Positions 19,045-27,777 of a DNA stretch of 64,000 nucleotides are shown piece after piece. Each line of letters opens with the position of its first letter. Positions within the stretch are counted from its first letter, which is position 1. This DNA comes from Pontibacter korlensis (lineage in GTDB: Bacteria > Bacteroidota > Bacteroidia > Cytophagales > Hymenobacteraceae), in the NCBI RefSeq assembly GCF_000973725.1, contig NZ_CP009621.1, forward strand, positions 4,085,001 through 4,149,000, given 5' to 3'. Position numbers and translations under genes: made by a program. The notes below the pieces were generated by a model. It had not been told where the DNA came from, searched no databases, and was given only the letters and a program-made list of their open reading frames with translations.

Positions 19045-19939
19045 TCTTAATCTGTTCCCGGTGTAATTGGTACCGCTCTCGCGAGAAGCGGCGCAGCATA
19101 CTTAGTGCAAGGTTGGCTTCACCTTCCGACTCTGTCTGTAGGTTACCATAGATGGCCTTATCGCAGATGCGGAGTGCTGTGTTCACTTCTTCATCGTCGT
19201 TATAAAATTCCACAATCTCTTTTGTTGTGAAGGAGTTGATGGCGCTTCGCTCCAGCTTCGTTAGATAGTTTTTCCAAAGCGACACGGCCTTTTCGAGGCT
19301 GGATTGTACTCCGGATTTCTGGAACCTGTCTTTATGAGAATTGAAGCGGGATGTATAGTAAATATGGTCTTTGCGTAAACGGTACAGCTTATACCTGCGC
19401 CTGATTGACTGTCCGAAAACAAGCCAAATTAAACCTACAAACGCTACAACTGTAACGAGCCACAGCAGCATTACAGGCCAGTTAAATCGCTCCTCAACCG
19501 GTAATAGCGTCGTGTCGGCACGAACGATTAGTGGCTCCTGGACAGACTGCACCATTTGCTGTAGATGAACTGCACGGGTAGGTGCGTAAAGGTGCAGCGT
19601 GTCCTGGTCGCGAAGTATATACACAGGTAACGATAGTTGCTGTACTGCATCTGTTTCGAAAGTTCGCAAAGTATAAACAGCACTATCAGTACTAAGTCCG
19701 TCCTTCGTTTTGGTAGGGAAATAGTTGTTTTGCACCAGCTCAAAAGGAGCGAAGTTGAACTTTGCGGAAGGCAGAACAACTTCCATAGAATCCGGGTGGC
19801 GGTGCACCAGCGTATACTGCACTAACTCTCCGAGCCGAACGGTATCCCGGCTAAAGCTGCCTGCAGGCTGTTGCGGCTGTTGTGCCATAGCTGCCGAGTA
19901 ATAGAAACACAGCAGCAGAAGTATAAGCAGTTTATGCAC
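19028..19939 (-). CDS. BatD-like membrane protein of the Bat operon
   Basis: 303 aa. Signal peptide ending ...SAAMAQ, then a periplasmic beta-rich region (~20-145), one transmembrane helix (WPVMLLWLVTVVAFVGLIWL, ~152-171), and a basic, helical cytoplasmic tail. Position between DUF58 and batA matches the BatD/DUF4381-like subunit of Bacteroidota Bat operons. I assign the role from position and topology, not from a clear motif. Overlaps both neighbours (8 and 17 bases), so the three are translationally coupled. Confidence 0.75.
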   Translation of the reverse strand: MHKLLILLLLCFYYSAAMAQQPQQPAGSFSRDTVRLGELVQYTLVHRHPDSMEVVLPSAKFNFAPFELVQNNYFPTKTKDGLSTDSAVYTLRTFETDAVQQLSLPVYILRDQDTLHLYAPTRAVHLQQMVQSVQEPLIVRADTTLLPVEERFNWPVMLLWLVTVVAFVGLIWLVFGQSIRRRYKLYRLRKDHIYYTSRFNSHKDRFQKSGVQSSLEKAVSLWKNYLTKLERSAINSFTTKEIVEFYNDDEEVNTALRICDKAIYGNLQTESEGEANLALSMLRRFSRERYQLHREQIKNARTK

Positions 19940-20813
19940 TTTTCTTTGTAGACTTATTCCGTAACCTGAACAGGTTTACCAGCTGTGGCACATAATCTTC
20001 GTTTGTATCGATAGCAAGGTAATTTGCCTGGTACTTCTGGCAAAGGCGCATGAGTTGCTCCTGATTTTCCTGGTACTGCGCCAGGTATCTTTTCTGGAAT
20101 TCCTCTCCCGATGTGTTTAGCCAGACGGTACGGCCAGTTTCTTTATCCAGTATAGGCACTATACCCATTGGCGGCAACTGCTGCTCCCGGATGTCGCGCA
20201 GGTGCAATACAATTAAGTCGTGGCGACGAGCCAGCATACTTAGCTCTTTTTCATAGTTGATGTCTATAAAGTCGGAGAGGAGCAGAATAATGCTGCGGCG
20301 CCTGATGATGTCGAGCGTGAGTTTTATACCAGCTGCCAGATCCGTTTTAGCAGATTTAGGCTCCAATTCGCTAACAGCTTTGATAATGGAATAAGCCTGC
20401 TGTATACCTTTGGCAGGTTTCAGGTACTTTTCTTTTCTGTCTGAGATACAGATTATGCCTATCTGGCTTTGCTGCCGTGCAGCTGACAGAGCCAGTACCC
20501 CGCAGATCTCTTTTCCCACATCCAGCTTTTGCTGCAGGCCAGTACCTATGCGCTGCGAAGCACTGACATCCAGCATCAGAAAAACAGACTGCTCTTTTTC
20601 CTCCCGATAAGTTTTCACGAAAGTACCATGGCCTTTGGCCGATACGTTCCAATCTATGGAGCGTACATCATCACCATACTGGTAAGATCTTACGTCATCA
20701 AACTCCAGGCCTGTACCTTTGAATACAGAATGAAAATCTCCCTGCATTTGAGTAGTGATGGCCTTTCGGATGCGTATTTCGTACTTTCGTAGCTTCTTTA
20801 CAAGCTCTTTCAT
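19932..20813 (-). CDS. DUF58 domain protein (VWA-like, Bat operon)
   Basis: 293 aa soluble DUF58 protein. The DUF58 core motif is FDDVRSYQYGDDVRSIDWNVSA (two parts, ~38-59) and the VWA-like segment VFLMLDVSAS follows (~76-85). Family members are encoded next to MoxR AAA ATPases and BatA/B. First gene of this three-gene operon; 58 bases separate its start from the divergent DUF4296 gene. A moxR gene, which normally precedes it, is absent. Confidence 0.9.
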   Translation of the reverse strand: MKELVKKLRKYEIRIRKAITTQMQGDFHSVFKGTGLEFDDVRSYQYGDDVRSIDWNVSAKGHGTFVKTYREEKEQSVFLMLDVSASQRIGTGLQQKLDVGKEICGVLALSAARQQSQIGIICISDRKEKYLKPAKGIQQAYSIIKAVSELEPKSAKTDLAAGIKLTLDIIRRRSIILLLSDFIDINYEKELSMLARRHDLIVLHLRDIREQQLPPMGIVPILDKETGRTVWLNTSGEEFQKRYLAQYQENQEQLMRLCQKYQANYLAIDTNEDYVPQLVNLFRLRNKSTKKSA

Positions 20814-20871
20814 GAAAAGGTAAACTGCAGTCTGATTTTAAAATTAAGCTATAAACTCGTAATATGCATCC

Positions 20872-21246
20872 GTGAAAAAACTTTTCTACATACTTTTTTG
20901 CCTAAGCCTGCTTGGCTGCCAGAGCGAGAACGGACAAAAGCCGTCCAATAGGATACCAAAAGACAAAATGGTTAGCATACTGGCGGATATTCATACCATA
21001 GAGGCACTCATAGAAACCAAGGTAGTTTACCCAGATACGGCCCTGATGATATTCAACCAGGAGCAACAGGAAATATTTGAGAAGTATGATGTTACGCAAC
21101 AACAGTTCAAGGATTCTTATAACTATTACCTGAAAAACCTGGCGGAAATGGATGCTCTTTACGAAACAGTAGTTGATACCTTGAGCATGCGCGAAACTAA
21201 GGCTCAGATCAAATCGGGTAGTAACCCTGAACAAGCCCAGCAGTAG
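20872..21246 (+). CDS. DUF4296 lipoprotein
   Basis: 124 aa. Lipoprotein signal peptide with lipobox LLGC (Cys16), GTG start. The mature part is helical: KDKMVSILADIHTIEALIE, YDVTQQQFKDSYNYYLKN. This matches DUF4296, a Bacteroidota-only family of unknown function. Six bases separate its stop from the convergent CsaA-like stop. Confidence 0.82.
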   Translation: MKKLFYILFCLSLLGCQSENGQKPSNRIPKDKMVSILADIHTIEALIETKVVYPDTALMIFNQEQQEIFEKYDVTQQQFKDSYNYYLKNLAEMDALYETVVDTLSMRETKAQIKSGSNPEQAQQ

Positions 21247-21252
21247 TACCTC

Positions 21253-21588
21253 TTACATTAACTTACTGCCATTAGGCACTTTACTGGCAGGTTGAGCAAG
21301 TACAATAGCACCATTCTCATCAGCGAATCCTGTTACTAGTACCTCTGACATAAAGCTGCCAATCTGCTTCTTGCCCAGGTTGGTTACGCAAAGCACCTGT
21401 TTGCCTACGAGCTCATCTTTTGTATAGAGCTTGGTTATTTGTGCGCTCGACTTTTTTATCCCTAGTGGCCCTAAATCGACCTGTAGTTTATAGGCTGGCC
21501 TTCTCGCCCCCGGAAAGTCTTCTGCAGCTACAATAGTACCGACACGTATATCTGTTTTTTCAAATTCCTGCCAGCTTATCTGTTCCAT
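21253..21588 (-). CDS. CsaA-like tRNA-binding domain protein
   Basis: 111 aa, a stand-alone tRNA-binding OB-fold as in CsaA, which binds tRNA and has reported chaperone and secretion-related activity in Bacillus. Family signature: FEKTDIRVGTIVAAEDFP, AYKLQVDLGPLGIKKSSAQI, and GKQVLCVTNLGKKQIG. The ATG at 21588 (MEQISWQEFEK) gives the normal N-terminus; an ATG seven codons further upstream at 21609 is possible. Confidence 0.9.
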   Translation of the reverse strand: MEQISWQEFEKTDIRVGTIVAAEDFPGARRPAYKLQVDLGPLGIKKSSAQITKLYTKDELVGKQVLCVTNLGKKQIGSFMSEVLVTGFADENGAIVLAQPASKVPNGSKLM

Positions 21589-21830
21589 CGTTTGTTCAGG
21601 TGCATGCATGTCTCAAATGGTTTAGTTATATCTCGGGATGAAGATAAGTATAAGTATGGAACGGCACCAAAAACACCTACTGATAATGCTTATCTACAGG
21701 TATAAAATATAAGCTTATTACTACTCAAAGCCTGTTTAGCAACATAAGCACCTCTGCATCGTAATCCTATGCATCCGGCTTTGCTGCCTAAGTAAAGCAC
21801 TGTAATCTGCCATTTGTACAAAACAAAACT

Positions 21831-23363
21831 ATGAAAAAGGAATCCGGAGCCACTCTACCTGTTTGGATGAACCATGAGCAAGCACCTGTCAGACAAGTGC
21901 TGCGCGAAAACATAGCCTGTGATGTTTGTGTGGTTGGCGGAGGTATAGCGGGGCTAACCACTGCCTACCTGCTGACAAGGGAAGGAAAAAAGGTCGTGGT
22001 GCTGGAATCAAAAGAAATAGGGGGTGGGGAAAGTAGTCGCACTACGGCTCACCTTTCAAATGCTTTAGACGAGCAGTATTACAACCTGATCAAGCTTTTT
22101 GGGAAGGATGGTGCCCGCCTTGCCTGCCAGAGCCATGCCCGTGCCATCGACAAAATTGAGCAGATTGCAAAAGAGGAAAATATAGACTGCGATTTTCACC
22201 GGGTTGATGGTTACCTGATTGCAACATCTCCGGAGGAACAGGATAAACTGATGCAGGAGTTAGAGGCGGTTCAGCAGATAGGGTGGCCAGAGGTTGTTTT
22301 GCGTAAGCATTGCCCTGTAGACTCCCTATCAACCTATCCTTGCCTGCATTTTCCTAACCAGGGCCGCTTTCATATTATGAAGTATTTGAATGGGCTGGCC
22401 AAATCGATTCAGGATAAAGGGGGGCAGATTTATTCCGGTGCACACGTTAAAGAATTCAAATCTGGTGCTGTCGCCACGGCTATTACAACAGAAGGTCATT
22501 CCATATCAGCAAATCATTTAGTGGTGGCGACTAATACACCTGTTAACGATAAGTTTGCTATTCATACTAAGCAAGCTCCTTACCGCACTTATGTAGTAGG
22601 AGTACAAGTTCCAAAAGACTCAGTTCCGGACGCGCTGTATTGGGATTTGAAAGATCCGTACCACTATGTGCGCTTGCAGAAAGAAACAGCGGGAGACGAG
22701 ACCTTTGATTTGTTGATTGTAGGTGGTGCGGATCATAAGACAGGACAGCATGATAACCCGGCAGAATGTTTTGAAGAGCTAGAGCGCTGGACACGCCTAA
22801 AATTCCCGATGGCTGAACAGGTAATTTACCGCTGGTCTGGCCAAGTATATGAGCCTGTAGATGGGCTTGCTTTTATAGGCAGAAATCCTGGTGACGAAGA
22901 TAACGTGTACATAGCAACAGGTGATTCTGGCCATGGTATGACACACGGTACCATCTCCGGCATGCTTATCACAGACCTGATTATGGAACGACCTAACCCT
23001 TGGGCAAAGTTGTATGATCCGGGTCGATCAGGACTTAAAGGTGTAGGGGAGTACTTGAAAGAGAACCTGAATGTAGCAGTTCAAATGAAGGACCATATTA
23101 CCCCTGGTGAGGTAGATGATCAGATGGAGGTGCTACCAGGTACTGGTCGTATTTTAAGAAAAGGCGCTACTAAAGTTGCTGTCTACTGCGACCCAAATGG
23201 GGTACGTCATCAGCATTCAGCGGTATGTCCGCACTTAGGCTGCGTTGTTAGCTGGAACAGTGTAGAAAGCTCCTGGGATTGCCCATGCCATGGATCACGC
23301 TTTGATCCGTACGGGAAAGTAGTGACAGGCCCAGCCAATACCGATCTGGGCCCGGCTAAGTAA
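21831..23363 (+). CDS. FAD-dependent oxidoreductase with C-terminal Rieske domain
   Basis: 510 aa fusion. Residues ~30-420 are a DadA/glycine-oxidase-type flavoprotein with FAD motif GGGIAG at 36-41 and the GGGESSRTTAHLS segment after the first fold. Residues ~430-510 are a Rieske [2Fe-2S] domain: Cys466/His468 and Cys484/His487, plus Cys471 and Cys486, which would form the disulfide of high-potential Rieske proteins. Such fusions occur in many bacteria, but the substrate (an amine or amino acid) is unproven. No signal peptide or TAT motif. 220 bases upstream carry no gene. Confidence 0.88.
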   Translation: MKKESGATLPVWMNHEQAPVRQVLRENIACDVCVVGGGIAGLTTAYLLTREGKKVVVLESKEIGGGESSRTTAHLSNALDEQYYNLIKLFGKDGARLACQSHARAIDKIEQIAKEENIDCDFHRVDGYLIATSPEEQDKLMQELEAVQQIGWPEVVLRKHCPVDSLSTYPCLHFPNQGRFHIMKYLNGLAKSIQDKGGQIYSGAHVKEFKSGAVATAITTEGHSISANHLVVATNTPVNDKFAIHTKQAPYRTYVVGVQVPKDSVPDALYWDLKDPYHYVRLQKETAGDETFDLLIVGGADHKTGQHDNPAECFEELERWTRLKFPMAEQVIYRWSGQVYEPVDGLAFIGRNPGDEDNVYIATGDSGHGMTHGTISGMLITDLIMERPNPWAKLYDPGRSGLKGVGEYLKENLNVAVQMKDHITPGEVDDQMEVLPGTGRILRKGATKVAVYCDPNGVRHQHSAVCPHLGCVVSWNSVESSWDCPCHGSRFDPYGKVVTGPANTDLGPAK

Positions 23364-23383
23364 TTTATTATAGAAGTTTGTGC

Positions 23384-23426
23384 AGCTAGAGGCTTATAGG
23401 TAGACCCTACTTGTAAGCCTCTAGCT
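23384..23426. terminator. Bidirectional terminator between Rieske and DUF922 genes
   Basis: 15-bp stem AGCTAGAGGCTTATA/TGTAAGCCTCTAGCT with one wobble pair and a 13-base loop. It lies between two convergent genes and overlaps the last codons of the DUF922 gene. No long T-run on either side. Confidence 0.6.
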
Positions 23427-23982
23427 TATTAAGACGCTCATTTATTGAGGCGGCCCAAGCTTGCTGTTGCTCTTTATCTAAACCGTGTCTGGAGGCTTCA
23501 TCAAAAAGGTCCTGCTCTGCTTTCCACTTCTTAAAAGCATTGTTAACTACAGTGCTTAGGTTGCCTTTCAGGTTGGAGCAAGTAAGCTGTTGTAGGTCTT
23601 GGCGCAGTTGTCGGGCATGTACCTCGGTAAGATCGAAATGCAGTTGCTCATGCGCCAGTAATTTTTCAGATGTTTTGTTCTTGGTCCAGGACTGCTGTGG
23701 CAGGAAAACGCATTTAACTTCGTAGGTATACTGATTGTTTTTACACCCCGCATTAACAGCCAAGTTAGCAGCTGTGAGAGCGTGATGAGGGTTAGCATCA
23801 TCGGGCATGCCTTTGAAATCGCTCCAGGTAAGCCTGCGATCTACAGACCATGTAACCTGCTCTGTAATAGCATTATCAAAGGAGGAGCTTGAAGTGTTAC
23901 TTTTGTCAGTAGATGCATCCGCATGCAGTGCTGGTTGCAGTAATCTTGTCCATAAGGACAGGAAAAGGGTAATCGTAAACAT
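23407..23982 (-). CDS. DUF922 predicted secreted zinc protease
   Basis: 191 aa. N-terminal hydrophobic signal segment (residues ~1-20). Predicted metalloprotease motif HEQLH at His111/Glu112/His115 with Glu120 as a plausible third ligand. WSVDRRLTWSDFKGMP (45-60) is the DUF922 entry motif. Proteolytic activity is predicted for this family, not shown here. Codes away from the MATE gene with a ~80-base gap. Confidence 0.82.
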   Translation of the reverse strand: MFTITLFLSLWTRLLQPALHADASTDKSNTSSSSFDNAITEQVTWSVDRRLTWSDFKGMPDDANPHHALTAANLAVNAGCKNNQYTYEVKCVFLPQQSWTKNKTSEKLLAHEQLHFDLTEVHARQLRQDLQQLTCSNLKGNLSTVVNNAFKKWKAEQDLFDEASRHGLDKEQQQAWAASINERLNKLEAYK

Positions 23983-24061
23983 CAGGACTTCGGCTAAAAG
24001 TTGATACTGTTTCTGGAGGGGGAACAGCAGCCAAATCTAAAAAGTGCCCTAAATTTGTACT

Positions 24062-25414
24062 TTACCTGACTAACAGTCTTTTGCTTAAAACTTTAAACCT
24101 TAGTGTAAGTAAAACGGCTGCTACGGAAAGCCCTACTAGCAAACCAAGCCAAATTCCGTTTACACCAAAGTCGGCTTTAAAACAAAGGATGTATCCCACT
24201 GGCAGTCCCACTCCCCAGTAAGCCAATAACGAAATTAAACTAGGAATTCGTACGTCTTCAAGGCCACGTAAGGCACCTAAGCCTACCACCTGAACTCCAT
24301 CAGAGATTTGGAATAGAGCCGCTATGATAAGTAATCCTGATGCTAACTGTATTACTTCCTGATCATCTATATACAGTACCGGAATAACGTTTTTGAAGAG
24401 TATCATCAAAAGACCACTGCCTATCATAAAAATGATTCCCATCACCAGGTTGCTGTAGCCTGCCATGCGCATATCTTTATAGTTGCCCAGGCCTTTCTGA
24501 TTCCCAACACGGATGGTTGCAGCAGCAGCTATGCCACTAGCCATCATGTAAGTAACAGAAGCCACGTTTATGGCAATCTGATGTGCTGCAAGCTCTTTGG
24601 CACCCAGCCAACCAATCATTACGGCCGAAAAGCTAAAAGCACCCATTTCAAAAATCATTTGTCCGGATATTGGAAGTCCCAGCTTAAATATCCGGTACAT
24701 GTGGATGAACGAGAGGTGGCGCAGTTTTAAGAAGTGGCGGAAAACCTCAAAACGCTTTGCGTAAAGCACCCAAGCTGCCATGGCTATAGCCATTACTATT
24801 CTTGAGATTAAAGTTGCCCAGCCAGCTCCCAGGATACCCATGGGCTCAAAACCTAACTTACCAAAGATCAGGATATAATTAAGCACCACATTCAGACCAT
24901 TCGCGATTATAGAAATATACATAGCCTGCCGCGTAAGCGATAAGCCTTCAGCAAATTGCCGAAAGGCCTGAAATACCATTAGCGGCACCATGGACAGGAA
25001 CAGAATATTGATATAAGGAATCGCCAGCTCAACAACCTTTGGCGGCTGATCAAGCACCGTGATGTAAGGCGACAGAAAATACCCGGCAATGAACAGCAAA
25101 ATCCCCAGCAGTATGTTTGATACTAGTCCATTTAAAAGCAGAAGAGATATGCGGGTGTAATTACGGCGGCCATCGGCAGCGGCAATCAAAGGTGTAATAC
25201 TGTAGGAAACACCAAGGCCAAATACAAGGGTGATGGTAAAGATGCTATTGCCAAGTGAGGCCGCAGCAAGAGGCATAGTACCCGTTTGGCCTACCATCAA
25301 GCTGTCGAATACACTAACCAGTATATGCCCCAACTGGCTAAGCACAACTGGGTAGGCAAGTATAAAATTTCTGGAAAAGTGTTTTTTATATGCAACAGTA
25401 TCCATGCGGCGCAA
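24062..25414 (-). CDS. MATE family efflux transporter
   Basis: 450 aa, about twelve transmembrane helices in two halves, as in MATE exporters that use H+ or Na+ gradients to expel cationic compounds. NorM-like signatures: YPVVLSQLGHILVSVFDSLMVGQ near the start and GLPISGQMIFEMGAFSFSAVMIGWLG after the mid-point. The start is ATG at 25414 or ATG at 25405 (MDTVAYKKH); the latter gives a cleaner N-terminus. A hairpin with T-rich tail upstream separates it from the aminotransferase gene. Confidence 0.93.
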   Translation of the reverse strand: MRRMDTVAYKKHFSRNFILAYPVVLSQLGHILVSVFDSLMVGQTGTMPLAAASLGNSIFTITLVFGLGVSYSITPLIAAADGRRNYTRISLLLLNGLVSNILLGILLFIAGYFLSPYITVLDQPPKVVELAIPYINILFLSMVPLMVFQAFRQFAEGLSLTRQAMYISIIANGLNVVLNYILIFGKLGFEPMGILGAGWATLISRIVMAIAMAAWVLYAKRFEVFRHFLKLRHLSFIHMYRIFKLGLPISGQMIFEMGAFSFSAVMIGWLGAKELAAHQIAINVASVTYMMASGIAAAATIRVGNQKGLGNYKDMRMAGYSNLVMGIIFMIGSGLLMILFKNVIPVLYIDDQEVIQLASGLLIIAALFQISDGVQVVGLGALRGLEDVRIPSLISLLAYWGVGLPVGYILCFKADFGVNGIWLGLLVGLSVAAVLLTLRFKVLSKRLLVR

Positions 25415-25467
25415 AATCTGGAGTAAATGGCCGCAAAATTAGCACAATTTACCGACACTAACCGCAG

Positions 25468-25519
25468 AAGAATAAAGATAAAGGGTATAGGCTTGATAGC
25501 TATGGTCTTATCTATACCC
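25468..25519 (-). terminator. Probable terminator after the aminotransferase gene
   Basis: Read on the minus strand: GGGTATAG...CTATACCC, 8-bp stem with a 21-base loop, followed by TTTATCTTTATTC. Lies between the aminotransferase stop and the MATE start. Confidence 0.5.
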
Positions 25520-25562
25520 GAAATTTTAGCCCTAACCTGTTGTAGTTAATCCCTGCAAGTGC

Positions 25563-26675
25563 TTAATCTGCTAATAGAAGGGCAAGCCCCTGGCGGAGGC
25601 GTTGCATAGCATCCTTCACACGGTGTGTTTCAACGGCAAATGACATACGTACATGACCAGGCACACCGAAGCTATCTCCGGGAGCCAGTTCTAAATTGTA
25701 GCAAGTACGTAGATAGCGGCAGAGGTCAGGTGTTGTTTTAAGTTGTGCGCCGGTTATACTTGTTCGGTTTAGGTAGTAGCTCAGGTCCGGGAAAAAGTAA
25801 TAGGCTCCTTCAGGTAAGAAGTATGTTACATGCGGTATTGCATCCAGGCCTTCTCGCATTATCTCTCGATTTTGCTCCAGCATTTCCAGCATCGGAGCCA
25901 ACTCCTGATCACAGGCTTCTAAGGCGGCCAGAGCAGCCTCCTGTATAAAAGTACTCACCCCAGAGAGTGTAGCACCCTGAAAATCGATGCATTTATTTAC
26001 CAAGTCCGCCGGGCCAAGTATAAAACCAAGCCTCCAGCCAGACATAGCGAAAGATTTTGAGAAGCCGTTTACGACGACTGTTCTCGCCGCTTTTGCCCCT
26101 TTACAGGTAAGGATACAAGTAACAGGGCTGCTGTAAGTAACAAGGTCATATATTTCATCGCAAATGACATAAAGGTTTGGGTACTGGTTAGTAACCTCTA
26201 ACAAAGCTTCCAGTTCTTCTTTTGTATAAATACGGCCCGTAGGGTTTCCAGGGTTAGTTAACAGAAGTATACGAGAGCGCTCAGTAAGTACACTACTAAG
26301 CATCTCTGGCATAAGTTTATAGCCTTCCGCTAAGTGAGTAGGTAATGGAACAAGCTTACCTGGGCTGTACCTTATCAGTTCATGAAATCCAAACCAAGCG
26401 GGGGTAGGCACCACCACCTCATCACCCTGCCGAAGAAGTGTTATAAACAGGTTGTAAAGCGCCTGTTTGACACCCGGGGTTATCAGCACCTGCTCGGGCT
26501 GTACCTCTATGCCTTCTGCTTTATACTTGCTGCTAATGGCCCTGCGTAATTTTAGAATTCCTTCAGTTGGTCCGTAGGTTGTTTGGCCACTTTGTAAAGC
26601 CGTAATGGCAGCATTGGTAGCCGTGGTGGGTGATTTAAAATAACTGCTACCAGCAGCAAGTGAGATTATTTCCAT
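25563..26675 (-). CDS. Class I/II PLP-dependent aminotransferase
   Basis: 370 aa fold-type I PLP enzyme, aspartate-aminotransferase-like. PLP lysine is in FSKSFAMSGWRLG; NPGNPTG, CDEIYDLVTY and the C-terminal arginine site GHVRMSFAV are present. It lacks the ~30-residue N-terminal arm normal in this family: the ATG at 26675 begins MEIISLAAGSSYFKSP directly, and no upstream ATG is in frame. It follows egtD on the same strand after 99 bases with no terminator. A role as the C-S lyase of ergothioneine synthesis is possible by position only; the motifs look like a true transaminase. Confidence 0.88.
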   Translation of the reverse strand: MEIISLAAGSSYFKSPTTATNAAITALQSGQTTYGPTEGILKLRRAISSKYKAEGIEVQPEQVLITPGVKQALYNLFITLLRQGDEVVVPTPAWFGFHELIRYSPGKLVPLPTHLAEGYKLMPEMLSSVLTERSRILLLTNPGNPTGRIYTKEELEALLEVTNQYPNLYVICDEIYDLVTYSSPVTCILTCKGAKAARTVVVNGFSKSFAMSGWRLGFILGPADLVNKCIDFQGATLSGVSTFIQEAALAALEACDQELAPMLEMLEQNREIMREGLDAIPHVTYFLPEGAYYFFPDLSYYLNRTSITGAQLKTTPDLCRYLRTCYNLELAPGDSFGVPGHVRMSFAVETHRVKDAMQRLRQGLALLLAD

Positions 26676-26774
26676 GGTTTGCCTATAGCGTATTTGTGGT
26701 ATAAGATAGGGTTTATGAGGTGAAAGATAGCAGAATACTATTTAAGGAATTAAACACCATGTGCATGAATTTCT

Positions 26775-27776
26775 TTACTGGTCAACAGCGAAAAGCACAT
26801 CCGCAAAGAGCTGCTTACTGTCATAGAACACCTTCTCTATTCTGAAACCACACAACTGGCCCAGCATTTTGATCTGAGGGATTGTGTATTTATGGGAGTT
26901 CTCTGTATGTATGGCTTCCCAAGCATTAAAATGATACGTTTTGTTTGATCCCTGTATATGTACATCTTGATCTGACAGACTAATCAGGAAGCTGCGCATC
27001 ACGCCCTCTAACGGGTTGTACATGGCATAATGTCGGAACTGATTGACGTTAAAATCTCCGCCCAACTCTTTATTTATGCGCTGCAACAGGTTAAGGTTGA
27101 AAGCAGCCGTGATACCCGAGGCATCGTCATAAGCTTTCAGTATCATCTCTGGATCCTTTCTTAGGTCAACACCCATAAGGAGCTGATCTCCGGGTTGCAG
27201 GTAACTGCGCACACTTGTCAGGAAACGTATACTTTCAGGTTCCTCAAAGTTGCCGATGTTGGAGCCTAAAAACAGTACGACTTTTCTTTCACTTTTATTT
27301 TCCTGTAGCCAATCCAGCGACTGAAAGTACTCACCAACTACTGCTTCCACTTTTAGGTTAGGAATTTCATTGTGCAGGCTTTTTGATAACTGCTGCATGG
27401 CATCGCCTGATATATCTACAGGAACATAATCAAAAGCCAGCTTTTGTTGCGTGAGCTCTGCTAAAAGTACTTTAGTTTTCAAGGCATCGCCAGCACCAAG
27501 GTCTATCAGGTGAAAATAACTCCCGCGGGCAAAGAGAGCCGCCATTGCCTGCTTGTTAGTTGTTAATACTTCCTGCTCGCATCGGGTAAGGTAATACTCA
27601 GGCAGCTCCATTATCTGCTGAAAAAGCCTGCTGCCAGTTCCATCATAAAAATAGCGGGAGGGAAGTGTTTTTTGCTCCTTGCTAAGACCTTCATCCACAT
27701 CACGAGCAAAGGCAACCTTTGCCGGAATACTTACCTGCTGATTTACAAGTTCAGTAACACTCTCGTTTTTTATCAT
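26775..27776 (-). CDS. egtD: L-histidine N-alpha-methyltransferase
   Basis: 333 aa SAM-dependent enzyme that trimethylates histidine to hercynine, the first step of ergothioneine synthesis. Recognised from LPSRYFYDGTGSRLFQQI, MELPEYYLTRCEQEVL, the SAM loop HLIDLGAGDALKT, and LGSNIGNFEEPES. Starts one base after the egtB stop, so translation is coupled to egtB. A normal EgtD has about 320 aa. Confidence 0.96.
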   Translation of the reverse strand: MIKNESVTELVNQQVSIPAKVAFARDVDEGLSKEQKTLPSRYFYDGTGSRLFQQIMELPEYYLTRCEQEVLTTNKQAMAALFARGSYFHLIDLGAGDALKTKVLLAELTQQKLAFDYVPVDISGDAMQQLSKSLHNEIPNLKVEAVVGEYFQSLDWLQENKSERKVVLFLGSNIGNFEEPESIRFLTSVRSYLQPGDQLLMGVDLRKDPEMILKAYDDASGITAAFNLNLLQRINKELGGDFNVNQFRHYAMYNPLEGVMRSFLISLSDQDVHIQGSNKTYHFNAWEAIHTENSHKYTIPQIKMLGQLCGFRIEKVFYDSKQLFADVLFAVDQ

Positions 27777-27777
27777 A

